Shown here one piece after another: positions 22,391 through 34,493 of a DNA stretch of 64,000 nt. Made by a program: the position numbers and the translations under genes. Positions within the stretch are counted from its first letter, which is position 1, and every line of letters begins with the position of its first letter. This stretch comes from Bryum argenteum (lineage: Eukaryota; Streptophyta; Bryopsida; Bryales; Bryaceae). The stretch spans positions 1,413,409-1,477,408 of the forward strand of contig CM073328.1 in NCBI GenBank assembly GCA_037043015.1, written 5' to 3'. The notes under the pieces were generated by a model. The model worked only from the letters and a program-made list of their open reading frames with translations, was not told the DNA's origin and searched no databases.

Positions 22391-24002
22391 GTGTGGATAC
22401 AGGAGGCAAGTCTCCATGACGGATTCCAGCGCGGAACCGTCGTGTGAGACAAAGCCTCCTGTATTGTAATATAGATGGGACAATCTACAATTGCCTTTTT
22501 GGCATTATTGAGAAAATATAACACGATATCAGACCTTTTCTTTTGGATACAGAATGAGTCCAGCTCAAAAGCCTGGCGACATTGACGAGGAGTTTGCGTG
22601 CCATGTAAATCATGTTGGTACAATCTTCCACTCTCAAATAGAAAAAAAAAGAGGCAAGCCTTCCACTGTGCAATTTTGATGAACACAAATGGTTTACTTG
22701 AAGTACCTTATTGCTGGAATTTGACGTACATTTTTATTTATTTATTGAGAAATATTTAATATTTGGTGCTTTTTGTATTTAAGAAATAAATTAGTGTAAT
22801 TATTTCTTTATTATTGGTGGATTTTTGGAAAACAAGTGCCTTGTTTGGATTTTTGGGTCATTCTGTAGTCAATTTTTATCATTTCTTTGCATCGTAGATG
22901 CAAATCGGTTGAGTTTATATGTTCTGATATACGGTAATAAAAAAAAGGAAGACACTTGTTGTTAGTGGGTTCTTTTGTGATGTGGCTAATCTGATGAGGT
23001 TTGTGTAATTATACATAAGTATGTTAAGCTTGATACCCTTGTAACATTTTGGGAGGCTAACGAGGATAAAGAAGGCACCATGAGCACTTTTTGGAAAGCT
23101 ATGGAGTGGGTTATAAGAACAATATCATCTTCATTTTTACTTCTGTCCTCTTAGCCGTGTCATTGTTTAGAATGATACAATTATAAATTGGTATTTTGCA
23201 CTCAATGAAGGGATTTTTGTACATAGAAAAATTATCACGAGATACACTCTACATCTATTCCCAAGAGAAGCATCTCTCTTCAGTTAAAAGCACGTGGTTT
23301 AATCATTGCAGTACAATCTTTTCTCTTTCTTATTTTTACCAATCAATAAAGTAATCAATTGTGAAGAGCTATGGATTTTTGTTTGGATTTTTTTGAATTG
23401 ACTTTGTTTCAACCATGAACTCCTCTCGCAATTTGGAATTTCATCGTCACCATCACATATTTACCGCTGACATTCCTCGAATACTTCGATCCAGCTTGAT
23501 GGCACAAGAGCCACATGTTACCAAAGAATGCCGCAGCACACTGGCAAACTGACGCCGGTGATCTGTCCAATCCGCAACACCTGGCTTTTTTTAACTTAAA
23601 CTGTCCTAAATGACTCCCACATGCTCAACACTCCATCTGGCAACGCCATATCCAGCTAGCGCCATGCCCCCAATCCAGCACCCAGCGCGCAACCCGCGTC
23701 ACGCACCCACGCCCGCATCACACTCATCATTCCACTCACTTTACCATACTCACCACCCTGTCACCCACCCCGAACGCTCCAATTCCTCAATCCCAATCAC
23801 CCCTGCCCAGACTACGAAACTCTCGATCACCCATACCCAGAATAGATTCTCAAGCCAATTGCATTCAAGTAGGTCGCGATACGAGTGCACAGTCATTGAT
23901 TGCATGGGCACATCCTTAGGTTAAGAGTGATGGATTGAATGCGGACTCGATCTTGCTAGTGTTGAGGGAGTGGACGGATCGAATGCGGAGTGGTTAAGAG
24001 TG
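22391..24002. other. Intergenic region, no gene recognised
   Basis: A minus-strand reading frame at 22686-22345 gives no recognisable domain. The stretch 23600-23900 is C/A-rich and looks like 5' flanking DNA of the oxidoreductase gene. No RNA gene was seen. Confidence 0.5.
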
Positions 24003-24140
24003 GTGTGAGGATTGAATACGGGGCCGAGCGTGTTGCGAGGATTTGTGGGATTGAATACGGGGCCGAGCGTGTTGCGAGGATTTGTGGGATTGAATACGGG
24101 GGTGGAGAGTGTTGTGAGGATTTGTGGGATTGAATGCGGA
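24003..24140. repeat. 39-bp tandem repeat upstream of the oxidoreductase gene
   Basis: Units containing GTGTTGCGAGGATTTGTGGG followed by ATTGAATACGG start near 24030, 24069 and 24109, with a degenerate copy before them. The array ends about 60 bp before the ATG at 24199, so it lies in the 5' UTR or core promoter. Confidence 0.85.
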
Positions 24141-24198
24141 GGCTGGTTTCTGGTGTGACAGTGGATTTGTGGCAGTGGGAGTGGGAGTTTGGTGGGGC

Positions 24199-25299
24199 AT
24201 GGAGGGGGATGGTGAGATTCGGAGGTTGCCGGCGATAGCTCTTCTGGGGTGCGGGGTGTTTGCGCGCGATGCGTATATTCCCGTGCTCTCCTCCTTGTCA
24301 TCTCTCGCCACGCTCCGTTACGTATGGTCACGATCGGAGTCACAAGCGCGCGTGATGGTGAGCAAGGTCATCGCATTCGCACCGGATGCCGAGCCAGAAT
24401 GGGGAGAATCCGGGTTAGAGGTGATCCTCGCTTCCCCCCTCGTGCACTGCTGCGCCGTGGCGCTCCCGATACTCACACAACCGGCTGTCGTCACGCGGTG
24501 CTTGCGCGCCGGGAAGCACGTACTCCAGGAGAAGCCAGTCGCAGGATCCGTCTCCGTCGGCCTCCAATCGGTGAGAGTGTACCACTCGCTCCTGTCCCCG
24601 AAGCCAATCTGGATCGTTGCGGAGAATTACCGGTTTGAGCCTGCGTTTCATTCCGGGGCCGCGATGGTGAAAACCCTAGGGACGATGGTGTCAGTGACAG
24701 TGACGATCGACGTCCCAATGACGAAGAGCAACAAGTACTTCGGATGCGAGTGGCGTCGTGACCCAGCCCTCAAGGGAGCCTTCATTCTCGACTGTGGGGT
24801 GCACTTCGTGGCAGGATTGCGCGTCATGACCGGGTGCGACATCAAGCTCGTGACGGCCATAGCCACGCACCGGGACGCATCAGTCCCAGCGCCCGACACG
24901 CTCACCACGCTTATAAAGTTCGACAATGGCTGCGCGGGGACGATGGTGATCTCATACGCGGCGAGCGTTTCCAAGGCCTGCTGGCGCGTGGTGTGCTCGA
25001 AAGGAACAGTCACTGTGGAGCGCGGCGGCGGCCATGGCGGCAAGTTTGGGTACCACTTGAAGCTCCAGCCGCGCGTTGGCGACCCCGTGGTCCAATTCTT
25101 CCCATTGGCAGGATTGGAAGAGGAGTGGCGGTCGTTTCTGGCCGAAGTGCAAGGCGCCATTGATCACAGGAGTGGCGGCCCCCTCGATGACCGAGGCTCC
25201 CCTCGCGAGGCCTTGAAGGATCTGGCCATTGTGGAAGCCGCGCTCGCGTCCGGGTTGCACTCCGATGCGCCCATGAGCATGAAGCCACAGGTGGTTTGA
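24199..25299 (+). CDS. Gfo/Idh/MocA-family NAD(P)-dependent oxidoreductase, intronless, 366 aa
   Basis: A single exon encodes an N-terminal Rossmann dinucleotide fold with GCGVFARD at residues 17-24, the family's EKPV motif at 111-114 and an ENYRFEP segment at 142-148. A C-terminal substrate domain follows, with LDCGVHFVAGLRVMTG around 197-212. The family oxidises or reduces sugars, polyols or related compounds using NAD(P); the substrate cannot be read from the sequence. The start at 24199 is the first ATG in frame; the open frame extends upstream without an ATG into the tandem repeat. Third-codon positions are GC-rich, unlike the surrounding DNA. There is no signal peptide, so it is probably cytosolic. 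Confidence 0.9.
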   Translation: MEGDGEIRRLPAIALLGCGVFARDAYIPVLSSLSSLATLRYVWSRSESQARVMVSKVIAFAPDAEPEWGESGLEVILASPLVHCCAVALPILTQPAVVTRCLRAGKHVLQEKPVAGSVSVGLQSVRVYHSLLSPKPIWIVAENYRFEPAFHSGAAMVKTLGTMVSVTVTIDVPMTKSNKYFGCEWRRDPALKGAFILDCGVHFVAGLRVMTGCDIKLVTAIATHRDASVPAPDTLTTLIKFDNGCAGTMVISYAASVSKACWRVVCSKGTVTVERGGGHGGKFGYHLKLQPRVGDPVVQFFPLAGLEEEWRSFLAEVQGAIDHRSGGPLDDRGSPREALKDLAIVEAALASGLHSDAPMSMKPQVV

Positions 25300-25337
25300 T
25301 CCGATCCTTTTCCACCGATGATTGACTCCGTAGCAAG

Positions 25338-25950
25338 TTGATGTAGATACATTCTTTCTGTACATATCACTCATTATAATACAAGTTACTATGGAGCCAT
25401 GTGAATTGTTACCTCAGTTTTCTGCATTTGGGTTTCAACTACTGTTTGAAACTCGTGCTGTTACCATATACAGTTGCTTGTTGTCACTCACTCTGTCAAT
25501 TTTAGATGAGGTCTTGTATTGCACTTCGTACTCACATGTTGATACATTCTTTCTGTATGTAACTGATTATAATATAAGTTACGGAGTCACGTGAATGTGT
25601 TACCACATTTTCATAGTGCCAAGATATGGTTTGAGGCTCTGATTACTGTTTGAAACTTGAGCAATTACTTGTTGTTAATCATACTCTTAATTTTGGATTG
25701 AGGTGCTACATTGCACATTTGTACTCACATGCTGATACATTCTTTCTGTATGTGCTTTATTTTCATTCAAAGTTGCTATGGAGTCACGTGAATGTGTTAC
25801 GACATTAACCTCAATATTGAGTGGTTTCTGCATGGCCTATTGGATTTTTGAGCTCTAATTATTGTTTGGAACTCGAGCTGTTACAGACGCCTGTCACTCT
25901 TACTCTCAAGGGAGTCATGTGGATGTTACCACAGTGCCTGGCAACCTTGG
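25338..25950. repeat. About 195-bp tandem repeat directly downstream of the oxidoreductase gene
   Basis: Units beginning GTTGATACATTCTTTCTGTA start near 25339, 25537 and 25731. Each also contains GGAGTCACGTGAATGTGTTA and a TACTGTTTGAAACTYG block. A partial fourth copy ends near 25950. The array begins about 40 bp after the stop codon, so the transcript's 3' end probably lies in it. Confidence 0.85.
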
Positions 25951-28226
25951 TTTACTAGGTAGAACTTCTGCTATTGCTGAAGAGCTATTTCTTGTCCTTC
26001 TTGTCTATGTTGGGAAGCGGCACTAGTTGTCATGAAGTTTGTGATTACATTTTAACTGAAACTGATCTATGGGAATGGGACATGCAATCCAGTGTGATTG
26101 ACATCTTTCATGGTGTCAAATTTATGGTTACCTTGAAGTTGCATATTCAAGGTCATTTTCACCCATTAACTGATTATCGTGTTGTTAATATTAGAGAGCG
26201 AGTTTAAACTGTCAAGATTGGTTGATTCGAGTTTAAACTGTCAGAATTGGTTGTCAAGATTGGTTGTCAAGATTGATTGTCAAGATTGGTTGATTCGAGT
26301 TTAAACGGTCAAGATTGGTTGATTGGTTTTGTCAAAATTTAATTGTTACTTCTATGAGTGTGGCTTACAAATGTATTAAAAGGCACACATGACAATTCTA
26401 AGAAACACACTCTTGCAAAGATGTATAACGTGTGTACAAGAGTTTGAACATGCATGCAATCTCAACAATCTCAACGTGCACACACATGACTTGGCAAACA
26501 TATGCCTTTACATGCACACAACTCAAGTCCATAAAATACACTACTTTGGCAAAAGGTCTTTTACTCTAACCAACCTGTACAACCAAAATATACATCTTTA
26601 CAATCACTCTAAGTGGTTGCACCTCAGCCGATTGGCTTGAGACACACACACGCTTACACGGAATTGGGTTTCTCCAATCAAACAAAAAAAGAGCACATCG
26701 CTTGTCTTTGCTTAGTTGTCTTTCACAGATGCTCGTCACCATCCACTCCCATGTGCTTACACATGAATCTTGCCTTCACTCTTTTCATAGATCAGCCTTA
26801 TTGTCCACTTCCCTCTAGGATCTCATCGCTTTTCAAGCATCACTCCGAAAGATCGGGAGGCTTTGCGGCAAATCACCACAAAAATTCTTGTCATAGGAAA
26901 CACAATCATTAACAATTGATTTAAGAGACAAATGATGAGAATTAATCTACCTAGTTGTGAACGAATATTTACAAGCACGTGATCTTGTCTAATGTTCCAA
27001 CTGCTACTCTGTCATTTTCTTCACAATGTACACAATGATAAACTTATCTAGAGGTGCAAGTTTTGCCTTTGATTTTCCAATTGAAAGCCGCCTTTTTTGC
27101 TTCAGGGATCCCTACTAGATAGTGGATGAAGTCATCATGATAACAAAAGGTTGTTAATTGTGGTAAGAGTATCACAAAAGAAAATGATGTGTGGATGGAT
27201 GTTTGAGGGGGTAGAAAGTTAAGTACGTGAAGGTGCTGAAGATGAATATTCCTGCTATTGGGGGAGGCAAGACTATCGGTTGAGAGGCGTGACCAATTCA
27301 AACACCTTATCCAAGCTTACGCCACACTCTCATCTTTCATTTCCATCCGCCGTTCACACTCCTCTTACATATTTTTAATTCATGCCCTCCAAATATGTGG
27401 TTACAAATTTCCAAAAGAAGATGGTGAAATAACGCGATGTAATGTGGGCAATACTCAATGCCTACCAAAAATTTTAAAGTATTATCAAATTATTTTCTTA
27501 TAATATTTGGTTTGTGCCAACAATATACCACTTTTTGTGATACTCACTCAATTGAACACTACAGTACTACAATTACTCCTATGGCATTCTTCCTTTTTAC
27601 AACAAACAATGGTAATTTTAGTCTTCTCTGCAACACAATACGATTACAATAACCATGGGAGGCATGATTGGTTGACCATTTAAGGGTTGCGATTGATAAA
27701 CCGTTTAAGGATTGTTATCCGTATACCTTTGAAGTGTTGTAATTAATTGACCTTTGAAGGGGTGACCGGGTGAGATTGGTCGACCTTTGAAGGGGTGAGA
27801 TTGGTCGACCTTTGAAGGGTGAGATTGGTCGATCTTTCAAGGGTGAGATTGGTCGAATATATACGTGAGCATATTTACTCATTAAGAACAAAAAAGAGGT
27901 GCACTTGCGGCCAAATGGGTTGATCTCGTGGCACTTGTATCCATTTATATTTGAAACACTTTACAGAGCCTCCAGGTCCAAAAGATTCCATAGAGCAACT
28001 TCAAAATCATATTGCACCGCTTTATAATTAGGGAAAAATGATCATGGTCTTGAATGCATCTCAAGAAGGAGAATCTGGAACCTGCGCTTGAATTGTAGTT
28101 TTCTTAAATCACAACCCATTAGAAGTGTTCAAACCACTTCTGAAGGAGTATGAAGTGCCAAGTTACCAATGATTATATGAGTAGCAGGGTCATAGTGACC
28201 TCTTCAAGATGCAAAAATAGGTCTCG
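25951..28226. other. Intergenic region with short tandem repeats, no gene recognised
   Basis: Between 26196 and 26315 the motif GAGTTTAAACTGTCAAGATT repeats about four times. Between 27760 and 27855 the motif GTGAGATTGGTCGACCTTTG repeats four to five times. The remaining sequence is AT-rich and holds no recognisable coding or RNA gene. Confidence 0.6.
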
Positions 28227-28299
28227 TGGAGATGCGGGGTATCGATCCCCGTACCTCTCGCATGCTAAGCGAGCGCTCTACCATCTGAGCTACATCCCC
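28227..28299 (-). tRNA. tRNA-Ala (anticodon AGC)
   Basis: The 73-nt minus-strand sequence folds as a complete cloverleaf. The acceptor stem is GGGGATG with CATCTCC plus discriminator A. The D arm is GTAGCTCAGATGGTAGAGC (A box), the anticodon stem CTCGC is followed by the loop TTAGCAT, and the T arm has GGATCGATACC (B box). There is no intron and no encoded CCA, as expected for a nuclear plant tRNA. All invariant positions look intact. Confidence 0.97.
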
Positions 28300-28503
28300 A
28301 AGTGATGTCAGGAGAAGCGGATGTGTACAATATATACGTGTGTAAACTTCACAATTCTTCACTGAAAATCGTATCAAGGCAGTCTCTGTACTGAGCATCT
28401 TTTTTGTTTCGCAGACGTTTTTCAAGCTCTCGAAGCTTTTGATCCATCTTCTCTAGCACTTGAGTAATCGTAGAGGGCAAGGTATTGCAAGTGTGCAGGA
28501 GCG

Positions 28504-28791
28504 ATGGATTGGGAGGGGCAGAAATTAGCGGAGCAGCTGATGCAGTACTTCTTGTTGGGAGCGGCGCTGATTGCATTTCTGACGGGCTATTTCTCGGGCT
28601 CTTACAGTACCATGCTCTACGTCTATCTCGCGGGCGTGGTGGTGACGTTCTTGATCACCGTTCCGGACTGGCCATTGTTCAATCGCAACAAGTTCACGTG
28701 GTTGGAGCCTATGTACGCTGAGAAGCCGAGCCAACGATTGGCCGCGCGCCAGCAAGCCGCTGGGAAGAGGGGCACTAAGAATCGGAAATAG
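28504..28791 (+). CDS. SPCS1: Signal peptidase complex subunit 1 (SPC12/SPCS1), 95 aa
   Basis: A single-exon gene. The protein starts MDWEGQKLAEQLMQ, has two hydrophobic segments (about residues 15-35 and 37-55) joined by a short GSYSTM turn, and then the family's conserved VPDWPLFNRNKFTWLEP segment. It ends in a basic Lys/Arg-rich cytosolic tail. The length fits plant SPC12 (about 90-100 aa). The protein is a non-catalytic membrane subunit of the ER signal peptidase complex, which removes signal peptides from secretory proteins. It lies 205 bp from the divergently oriented tRNA-Ala gene. Confidence 0.93.
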   Translation: MDWEGQKLAEQLMQYFLLGAALIAFLTGYFSGSYSTMLYVYLAGVVVTFLITVPDWPLFNRNKFTWLEPMYAEKPSQRLAARQQAAGKRGTKNRK

Positions 28792-29921
28792 TCTTAATCG
28801 CCACGATCCAGCTAGCTACCCCCGATACGAAGATTTTAGGGTTTGGTATGCGCTTAGGGTTTAGTAGAGCAATTGGCAATTGTTTGTGATCACAATCTGT
28901 AAGCAAAACGCTCGTCAGAGTACCTCTGTGAATAGCGATGAATTTTCTTGTTCGCATGATTTGCGTTGCCCGAGGAGGGTGTTTCAATTAGGTCAATCCT
29001 GGCCTCTGATGCTGTTTTCTCCGATCTCGTCTGCACACCTCGATTGTGGAAGGGTAGTGGGAATGGAGATGATCGTGTAATATAATGTGTGCTGGCTGCG
29101 ACTCTAGAGCTCAATCGGAGAGGCTTCTTTCTCGATCGCTGGAAGTCTTCAACTAGTGTGTTAGTTGCCCATGGGATCCTGACATCGCAATGTGCGCCTT
29201 CAGCTTCCGATCATGTCCATGGCAATGGTGATCCTCTGCAATTATGCTACTCCGACATATTGTTGTTTTGTAGGGGAAATGCATACATTGCACTGCTCCT
29301 CTGTGCGTTGTCTTAAAAATTGCAGATGGAGGCTTGGGCATCAACGTAATGCTCATCATGCAGAGGAGCATGAGGAATTCGTATCCTGATTCTGAAGAAT
29401 GTGCAGTTTGGAGGAGATGATGCCACGACCAGGCTTTCGATATCTCATCTGGTGAGCCTCATATAGGATACATTTTCACGGAAATTTTAACCTTTATAGT
29501 ATTACACATCTTTTAACATGACTCTCTTCTCTTTAAATTGAGGTTGTCGGATGTTCATTGCAATTTGGAAAGTCTCATGATCGTCTATGACACAACTCTA
29601 TTTGTGTGATGAGTTTATATTTTTTAGTTGTCACATATTAATCTGATTCAAGAGAGGTAATATTATCATATCATCAAGTTTCATAATGGAGACGGTTAAG
29701 TGCATATCTGCGAGTATCTGGAGCCTCGGCAATGAGGTGGAGGGATTCGATGACGGCGGTCCTAGCTCAAGCTTTTCTTTACCTCCCTGCAATTGACTAA
29801 GTAACTCCGAATCAAGCTCTCCGAATCTAGTGAACCTTGGAGCCGCACCTCTCGAGAAACCGCATAGAATGTAAGCACTGGATGGATGAATTTAAATTTG
29901 TGGATTTTTATTTGCTTGATA

Positions 29922-30007
29922 CTCCCTCTGTCCCATTATAATCATAACTGTCCAGTCAGTCCCTTCTCTAAAGGGAGGTAGATTGACACAGAGGGACACA
30001 GAGGGAG
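29922..30007. mobile_element. Stowaway-type MITE (Tc1/mariner)
   Basis: The ends are CTCCCTCTGTCCCATTATAA on the left and GGGACACAGAGGGAG on the right, flanked by TA on both sides. The CTCCCTCYGTCCC terminus and TA target duplication are the plant Stowaway signature. Confidence 0.8.
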
Positions 30008-30100
30008 TACATTGGAATGTGTTTACCCGATCCTCTTGATTATGACATGTTTAGGACCTCCTTAGTATGACACATTTTCACACATCTGATGAACCCATCT

Positions 30101-30181
30101 TTTCTATCCGATGAATCCTTCTATTGTAGATTTGAGTTGTTCTTCTATCCGATGAATTCATCTACTGTAGATTTGAGTTGT
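30101..30181. repeat. 41-bp tandem duplication
   Basis: Two copies of a unit with TTCTATCCGATGAATYC and TGTAGATTTGAGTTGT lie side by side. Confidence 0.8.
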
Positions 30182-31684
30182 CACAGCGTGATGTGCAACT
30201 TGAGTAAAGAGAGGATTTATTAGTATCATATATACGAGAGGCGTGAGTGTAGAAGTTGAAGGTAGAACATGGTTTTAATGAAGTTGCGTTCTTGTTGAAA
30301 TTCATGGTATCCATTCCTGTGGAACTCAGCTTCGGAAGTTGATTGGGCATGAGCAGGTTTGAGATGCAATAGTATACTACAAAGGGAAGCGCATTCGAAC
30401 CTGATCAATTGTGGATTTTGTGGATTGATTGCTTTAAGCCGTTGTGATTTCTCAGTTGATCCGCCTTCATTACTAGGTCGTTAACACTCAAACTTGCCAC
30501 CTTAAGCAATCTGCTTGAACTTTCTGAATCATATTTTTTGTATTTCAAAGTTAATGTTTGTGAAATAATGTTTTATTTGATTTTGATTTATATTCATTTT
30601 CATGACAAACGGAGAAAGGTATCATGTTTATAGGTCACATATCGATGTGCATTGATATTTCCAATTGCCAATAAAATGGTAACCAAATATTTTATTATAT
30701 AGGTGATTTGTGATTTGTGATTTGTTTGTAGGTTTTCCACAGATTGGTTCAAATGTTTTGTATCAACCTAGTTGGTTGTGACATTGTTGACATTACCAAG
30801 TTGTCCGGTAAAGGTATAGTTGTGTTTAAGCGGTGGTCCGTGTTCGAATCGCTATGGTCTCGTCTAAGCATCTTTTTATGGTCTCGTCTAAGCATCTTTT
30901 CACACGACGATGTCATCTCTTGAGCTAGACTAAATTCACATCAACCTAAGCCTACATGTTCCTTTTGTGACAAGATTTACTTTCTTTGTAAATGAAGGTG
31001 GTTAAGCTACCACTATTTCATACTTTTGGTCTGAAATCTAATACCTTTATAGTTAGAATACTCTTTGAACCCCTAAATGGTTTGACTCATTGGTAGAGAA
31101 AAAAACACATCTTCAAAAAAAATGAAAATGAAGGTAAGTTCTTTAGATCTCAACAGTGGAATCTTGTAGTCGACACATTCTACATGGTGTGGCTCAAATC
31201 TTGGGTCATGAGGCCACATAGATTGCAAGATTATAATATATATTCTTACTAAAAAAACATCACAAAATTCCAATATTTTCAGTTTAAAGTACTACACTTC
31301 CGATTCAAAGACACAAAATTGCACCATTCGCTTGAAGTTCCAATCAAGACATTGTTCCAAGTGCTCAACCTACACGAAATTCCAATTCTAACATGGAGGT
31401 AAACACCGAATGATAAAAACGTACAACAAACGTACACGGATTGTACATTTATTTTCCACGGTCAGCATTCAAAAGAAACACTTTCAGGCCACAGACAGAT
31501 ACATTGCCTTCATCAAAATCATTCCGGCATCAAAACTCCCCCAAATTGCACCAACAGAATGAAGGAAGTCATACTTTACAGTACTATTGTGGAGCAAAAG
31601 CGCGTACAAGTACCACACATAGTTTGACAAGGAGGCTCAAAAGTGGTAGAGAATCAATGAGTACACAAGAGTTGTTAATTGGTA

Positions 31685-31789
31685 CTCCCTCTGTCCCATT
31701 ATTATTGTCCAGTAGGTTCTCTCAAATCTACCTTGGAAGATAGATTTGAGAGAGCCTACTGTACAATTACAATGGGATAGTCTAGGGAG
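31685..31789. mobile_element. Stowaway-type MITE, strongly palindromic
   Basis: The left end CTCCCTCTGTCCCATTATTA and the right end ACAATGGGATAGTCTAGGGAG are flanked by TA. The interior is an inverted repeat (GTAGGTTCTCTCAAATCTA with its complement about 10 bp away), so the whole 105-bp element folds into a hairpin. Confidence 0.85.
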
Positions 31790-33162
31790 TATTACATGGA
31801 GACTAGTGAAACAGGTAACTTTTGGTCAATAGCACTATTTCTCAACTCTCTTAAAATTAGTGTTCACTTTAAACCGCCATTGCAATCAATATCCCTTGTC
31901 TTTTCTTGAAGTCACCACTTTCAGTAGATTCTCCACTTGCAAAACAGTTTGCATGCTCTCACAATTACTGTTATGGTTTGACAATTGGTGTTGTAACACT
32001 TTAGTGATGTGTGACATTTAGTGTTACAGTTTGCAATTAATGTCTGTAACACTATTTATCAACTCCTGTGTAGCAGCTTGTATGCAAGGCTTGATGAAAC
32101 TCAGCTTCTCCAGTACAGTACATGTGCATATCATTCATTATCCCCTAAAGATCCTCGATACAAAATTGTCTAAATTATCACAAAGGACCCTCTTCTACTT
32201 CAAGCCTGAAAAACTCAATCTATGCATTGATTAGAAGATCTAACTGTAGGATCTTGAAGTTAACTTAACCCCCTACTCATATGTCAAATCTTTAACTGTT
32301 AATTAATCTCCAATTTTGAGATTATAATGGTCAAAGTTGGCTTGTTTTTTGTCCCAAAAAGCCATCTCTGCTTTCTTGGATCTTTAGGGGTTATTTGTCG
32401 AAGGTGCTGATTCATTCTATTACGAAGGTGATGGTGAAGGTGGAGGACCTCTGGAAGTTGTTGCTTGGTGCTGCCAATCCATAGGAAATGGTAACAAGAT
32501 TTGAAGTAAAGCTATCTTTTTAGTTTCTATGGCAACCAAATCAAAAAAATAAGTCTTGGAAGTCTTAGATGTACTTGTTTCGTGGACTATCATTATTCAA
32601 ATGTGCATATGAATGTACATTTTGAGGTATTGGAATGTTAGATACTGATGAAATTAGGGGTTGGGACTAAGAGTTTCTCTTCTTGGTTCAATGAATGTGG
32701 TTATGATTGTATTAGTTAGAGGTAGTCATTTTGATGTTATGTAAAGATTCTGTAAAGGTACGCTATATAAGATTTGGTTGATTATTTACATTTTGCATAT
32801 AGATTTGACTTTAAGAAAATGAATAACCTTCCACAAGTATGTAGGATACAAAATACTTCCTCAATCTTGTACTAGTTGTCACATGGGTTGTATCGTATTT
32901 ATGACAATAGATTTGAAACAACCTAGGTGACAATTATAATGTAATATGAAAATAGAATACATGGACAATATACATATATAAAAATTGATGGTAATCCATA
33001 TCATGATTGCTGATCATAAACGAAAAGTGTTTGAAAATCAATTTGTGTATTGATTGATTAAATGCCAGGGCCCCAACAATATGAAAGAAAGTACAATTGA
33101 GTAACCTTTTTGATCCATTGTGCTCTACAATAGAGAAGCAACCCTGCCATAACATGGAAGAT

Positions 33163-33578
33163 CCTCAATTCCGTTAAAATGGCGCTTTTTGGGGTGCTCA
33201 AAATGAAAAATATATAACATTGGTTTTTGTCGAGTTTTGACATGATAGGGTAAATATATTTTTCTAAACCGCATTCCAAAAACAACAATGTTTTTGAACA
33301 GCCGTTCAGAAATATTGCCCTTTGATTATGTCCAAAGGTCAGAAATCATAAAAAATGTGTGATATTATGGAAATTTTGGTGATATTACAGAAATCAGTTG
33401 ATATTACAGAGTACATGTGTGATATTAATGAACATGCCATTTTGCACCCATAAATACTTATGAACTTCAGTTCAAAAATATGCTTGTAAAATGGCACGTT
33501 TTAGAATGCGGGCAAAATGGCTCATAGGGGATTTGGCAAAATTGCACAAAGAATACTGCCATTTTAACGAAATTGAGG
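33163..33578. mobile_element. MITE with CCTCAATTTCGTTAAAATG inverted repeats, copy 1
   Basis: The left CCTCAATTCCGTTAAAATGG and right CCATTTTAACGAAATTGAGG form terminal inverted repeats. The interior has AACAACAATGTTTTTGAAC and repeated GATATTAYRGAA motifs shared with the copy at 36122-36611. Confidence 0.8.
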
Positions 33579-33822
33579 TTGAAGGACCAAGTGGGTTTCC
33601 TAAGATATCGTAGATGGAGTGCCAAATTTTGCCATGTTTTCAAATGTCTGCGTAACATGGTTGGGGGGGACAAGAAGAATGGTACTTGAAGAAAACAAGG
33701 TTAGTCTAAACAAGCCAATGTTGCATGGGCGCCCTCGTAGCCCGCACGGTAGTACTTTGGTTGAGAGTCAAAGGATAAAGTTGCCCAACTTAGCAAGGTA
33801 AACTATCCTAAGTCTCTACTTC

Positions 33823-34310
33823 TTTAATTCCTATAGTCCCAAGTCCTCAAAACCGTCAAAAAGCCTCAAAACTGCCAAAATAGCTTCAAAATCATCGAAA
33901 AGCTTTAAAACTACTCTCTTTCATTGTTAGATGGAGATTTTGAAATTTTGAGGTACTTTCAAGTATGTAACACTAAGATCAAGTATCTAACTTGTATATG
34001 TATATATACCCTGACCTTAGTTTCAAATTCCTTATTGCTAGTGAGATCATAATGTTTAAAGTTAAAAATTAAAAATCACTAGTTGCAAAAGGGGTTTGAA
34101 TTATTTTGTGAGCAAGAAAAACCAATTTTAAGAGTAAGTTTGAATGGAGGCTCTTCGAATGCTTGTTCACGAATATGTATATTTAATTTTTACCCTCTTA
34201 GGACCTAAAAAACATAAAAAAATGTTTGATCTCTCACGTGGAGGTATGCCGAAATTCAAATACAAAGGCCAATGTTTGATATTAACATTGGCATGTCAAG
34301 AATTATTGAA
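33823..34310. repeat. Dispersed repeat, copy 1 (related to 61198-61625)
   Basis: This stretch matches 61198-61625 over most of its length, with shared blocks such as GTGAGATCATAATG, GGAGGCTCTTCRAA and GGAGGTATGCYGAAATT in the same order. The left end is a degenerate form of TTAACCCCTAAAGTCC. The right boundary was not found. Confidence 0.6.
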
Positions 34311-34493
34311 CAAATCAATAGCAAGGAATGTAGATATTAATAAAAACTAGCCCCATGGGCTTGCTTTTCCTTCTACAAGTCAACCCCAAAGACTTTACAT
34401 ATAGAGGAATCAACCCACACTTTATTAATTGTACAATGTGTTCCCCAAGAGGTTCATTGAGCCAATTAGGCTCAAAATGTGAGTAAATTAGAA

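Larger units (their letters stand above)
28792..33160. other. Intergenic region with MITEs, no confident gene
   Basis: About 28800-29450 keeps a gene-like GC content and is probably the SPC12 3' UTR and flank. A GC-richer patch at 29695-29880 could be a decayed exon. Two Stowaway-like MITEs (29922-30007, 31685-31789), a 41-bp duplication (30101-30181) and a 24-bp duplication (30854-30900) were seen. No intact reading frame of known family was found. Confidence 0.5.

Noticed and set aside
22345-22686. 113-codon minus-strand frame
   Set aside because: No domain, no homologue recognised and no splice or promoter support; noted as intergenic.
24124-24198. Longer start for the oxidoreductase
   Set aside because: The upstream open frame has no ATG before 24199 and runs into the tandem repeat.
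29192-29389. Short Cys/His-rich frame (CLKNCRWRLGHQRNAHH)
   Set aside because: Cysteine and histidine spacing fits no zinc-finger class, and the start is in poorly supported DNA downstream of SPC12.
30820-30860. GTGTTCGAATCGC resembling a tRNA T-arm
   Set aside because: No matching acceptor, D or anticodon arms surround it.
31075-31205. A-box-like TTTGACTCATTGGTAGAG and B-box-like GGCTCAAATCTTGGG, suggesting a tRNA-derived SINE
   Set aside because: The two boxes are about 100 bp apart instead of 30-40, and no cloverleaf, tail or target duplication was seen.
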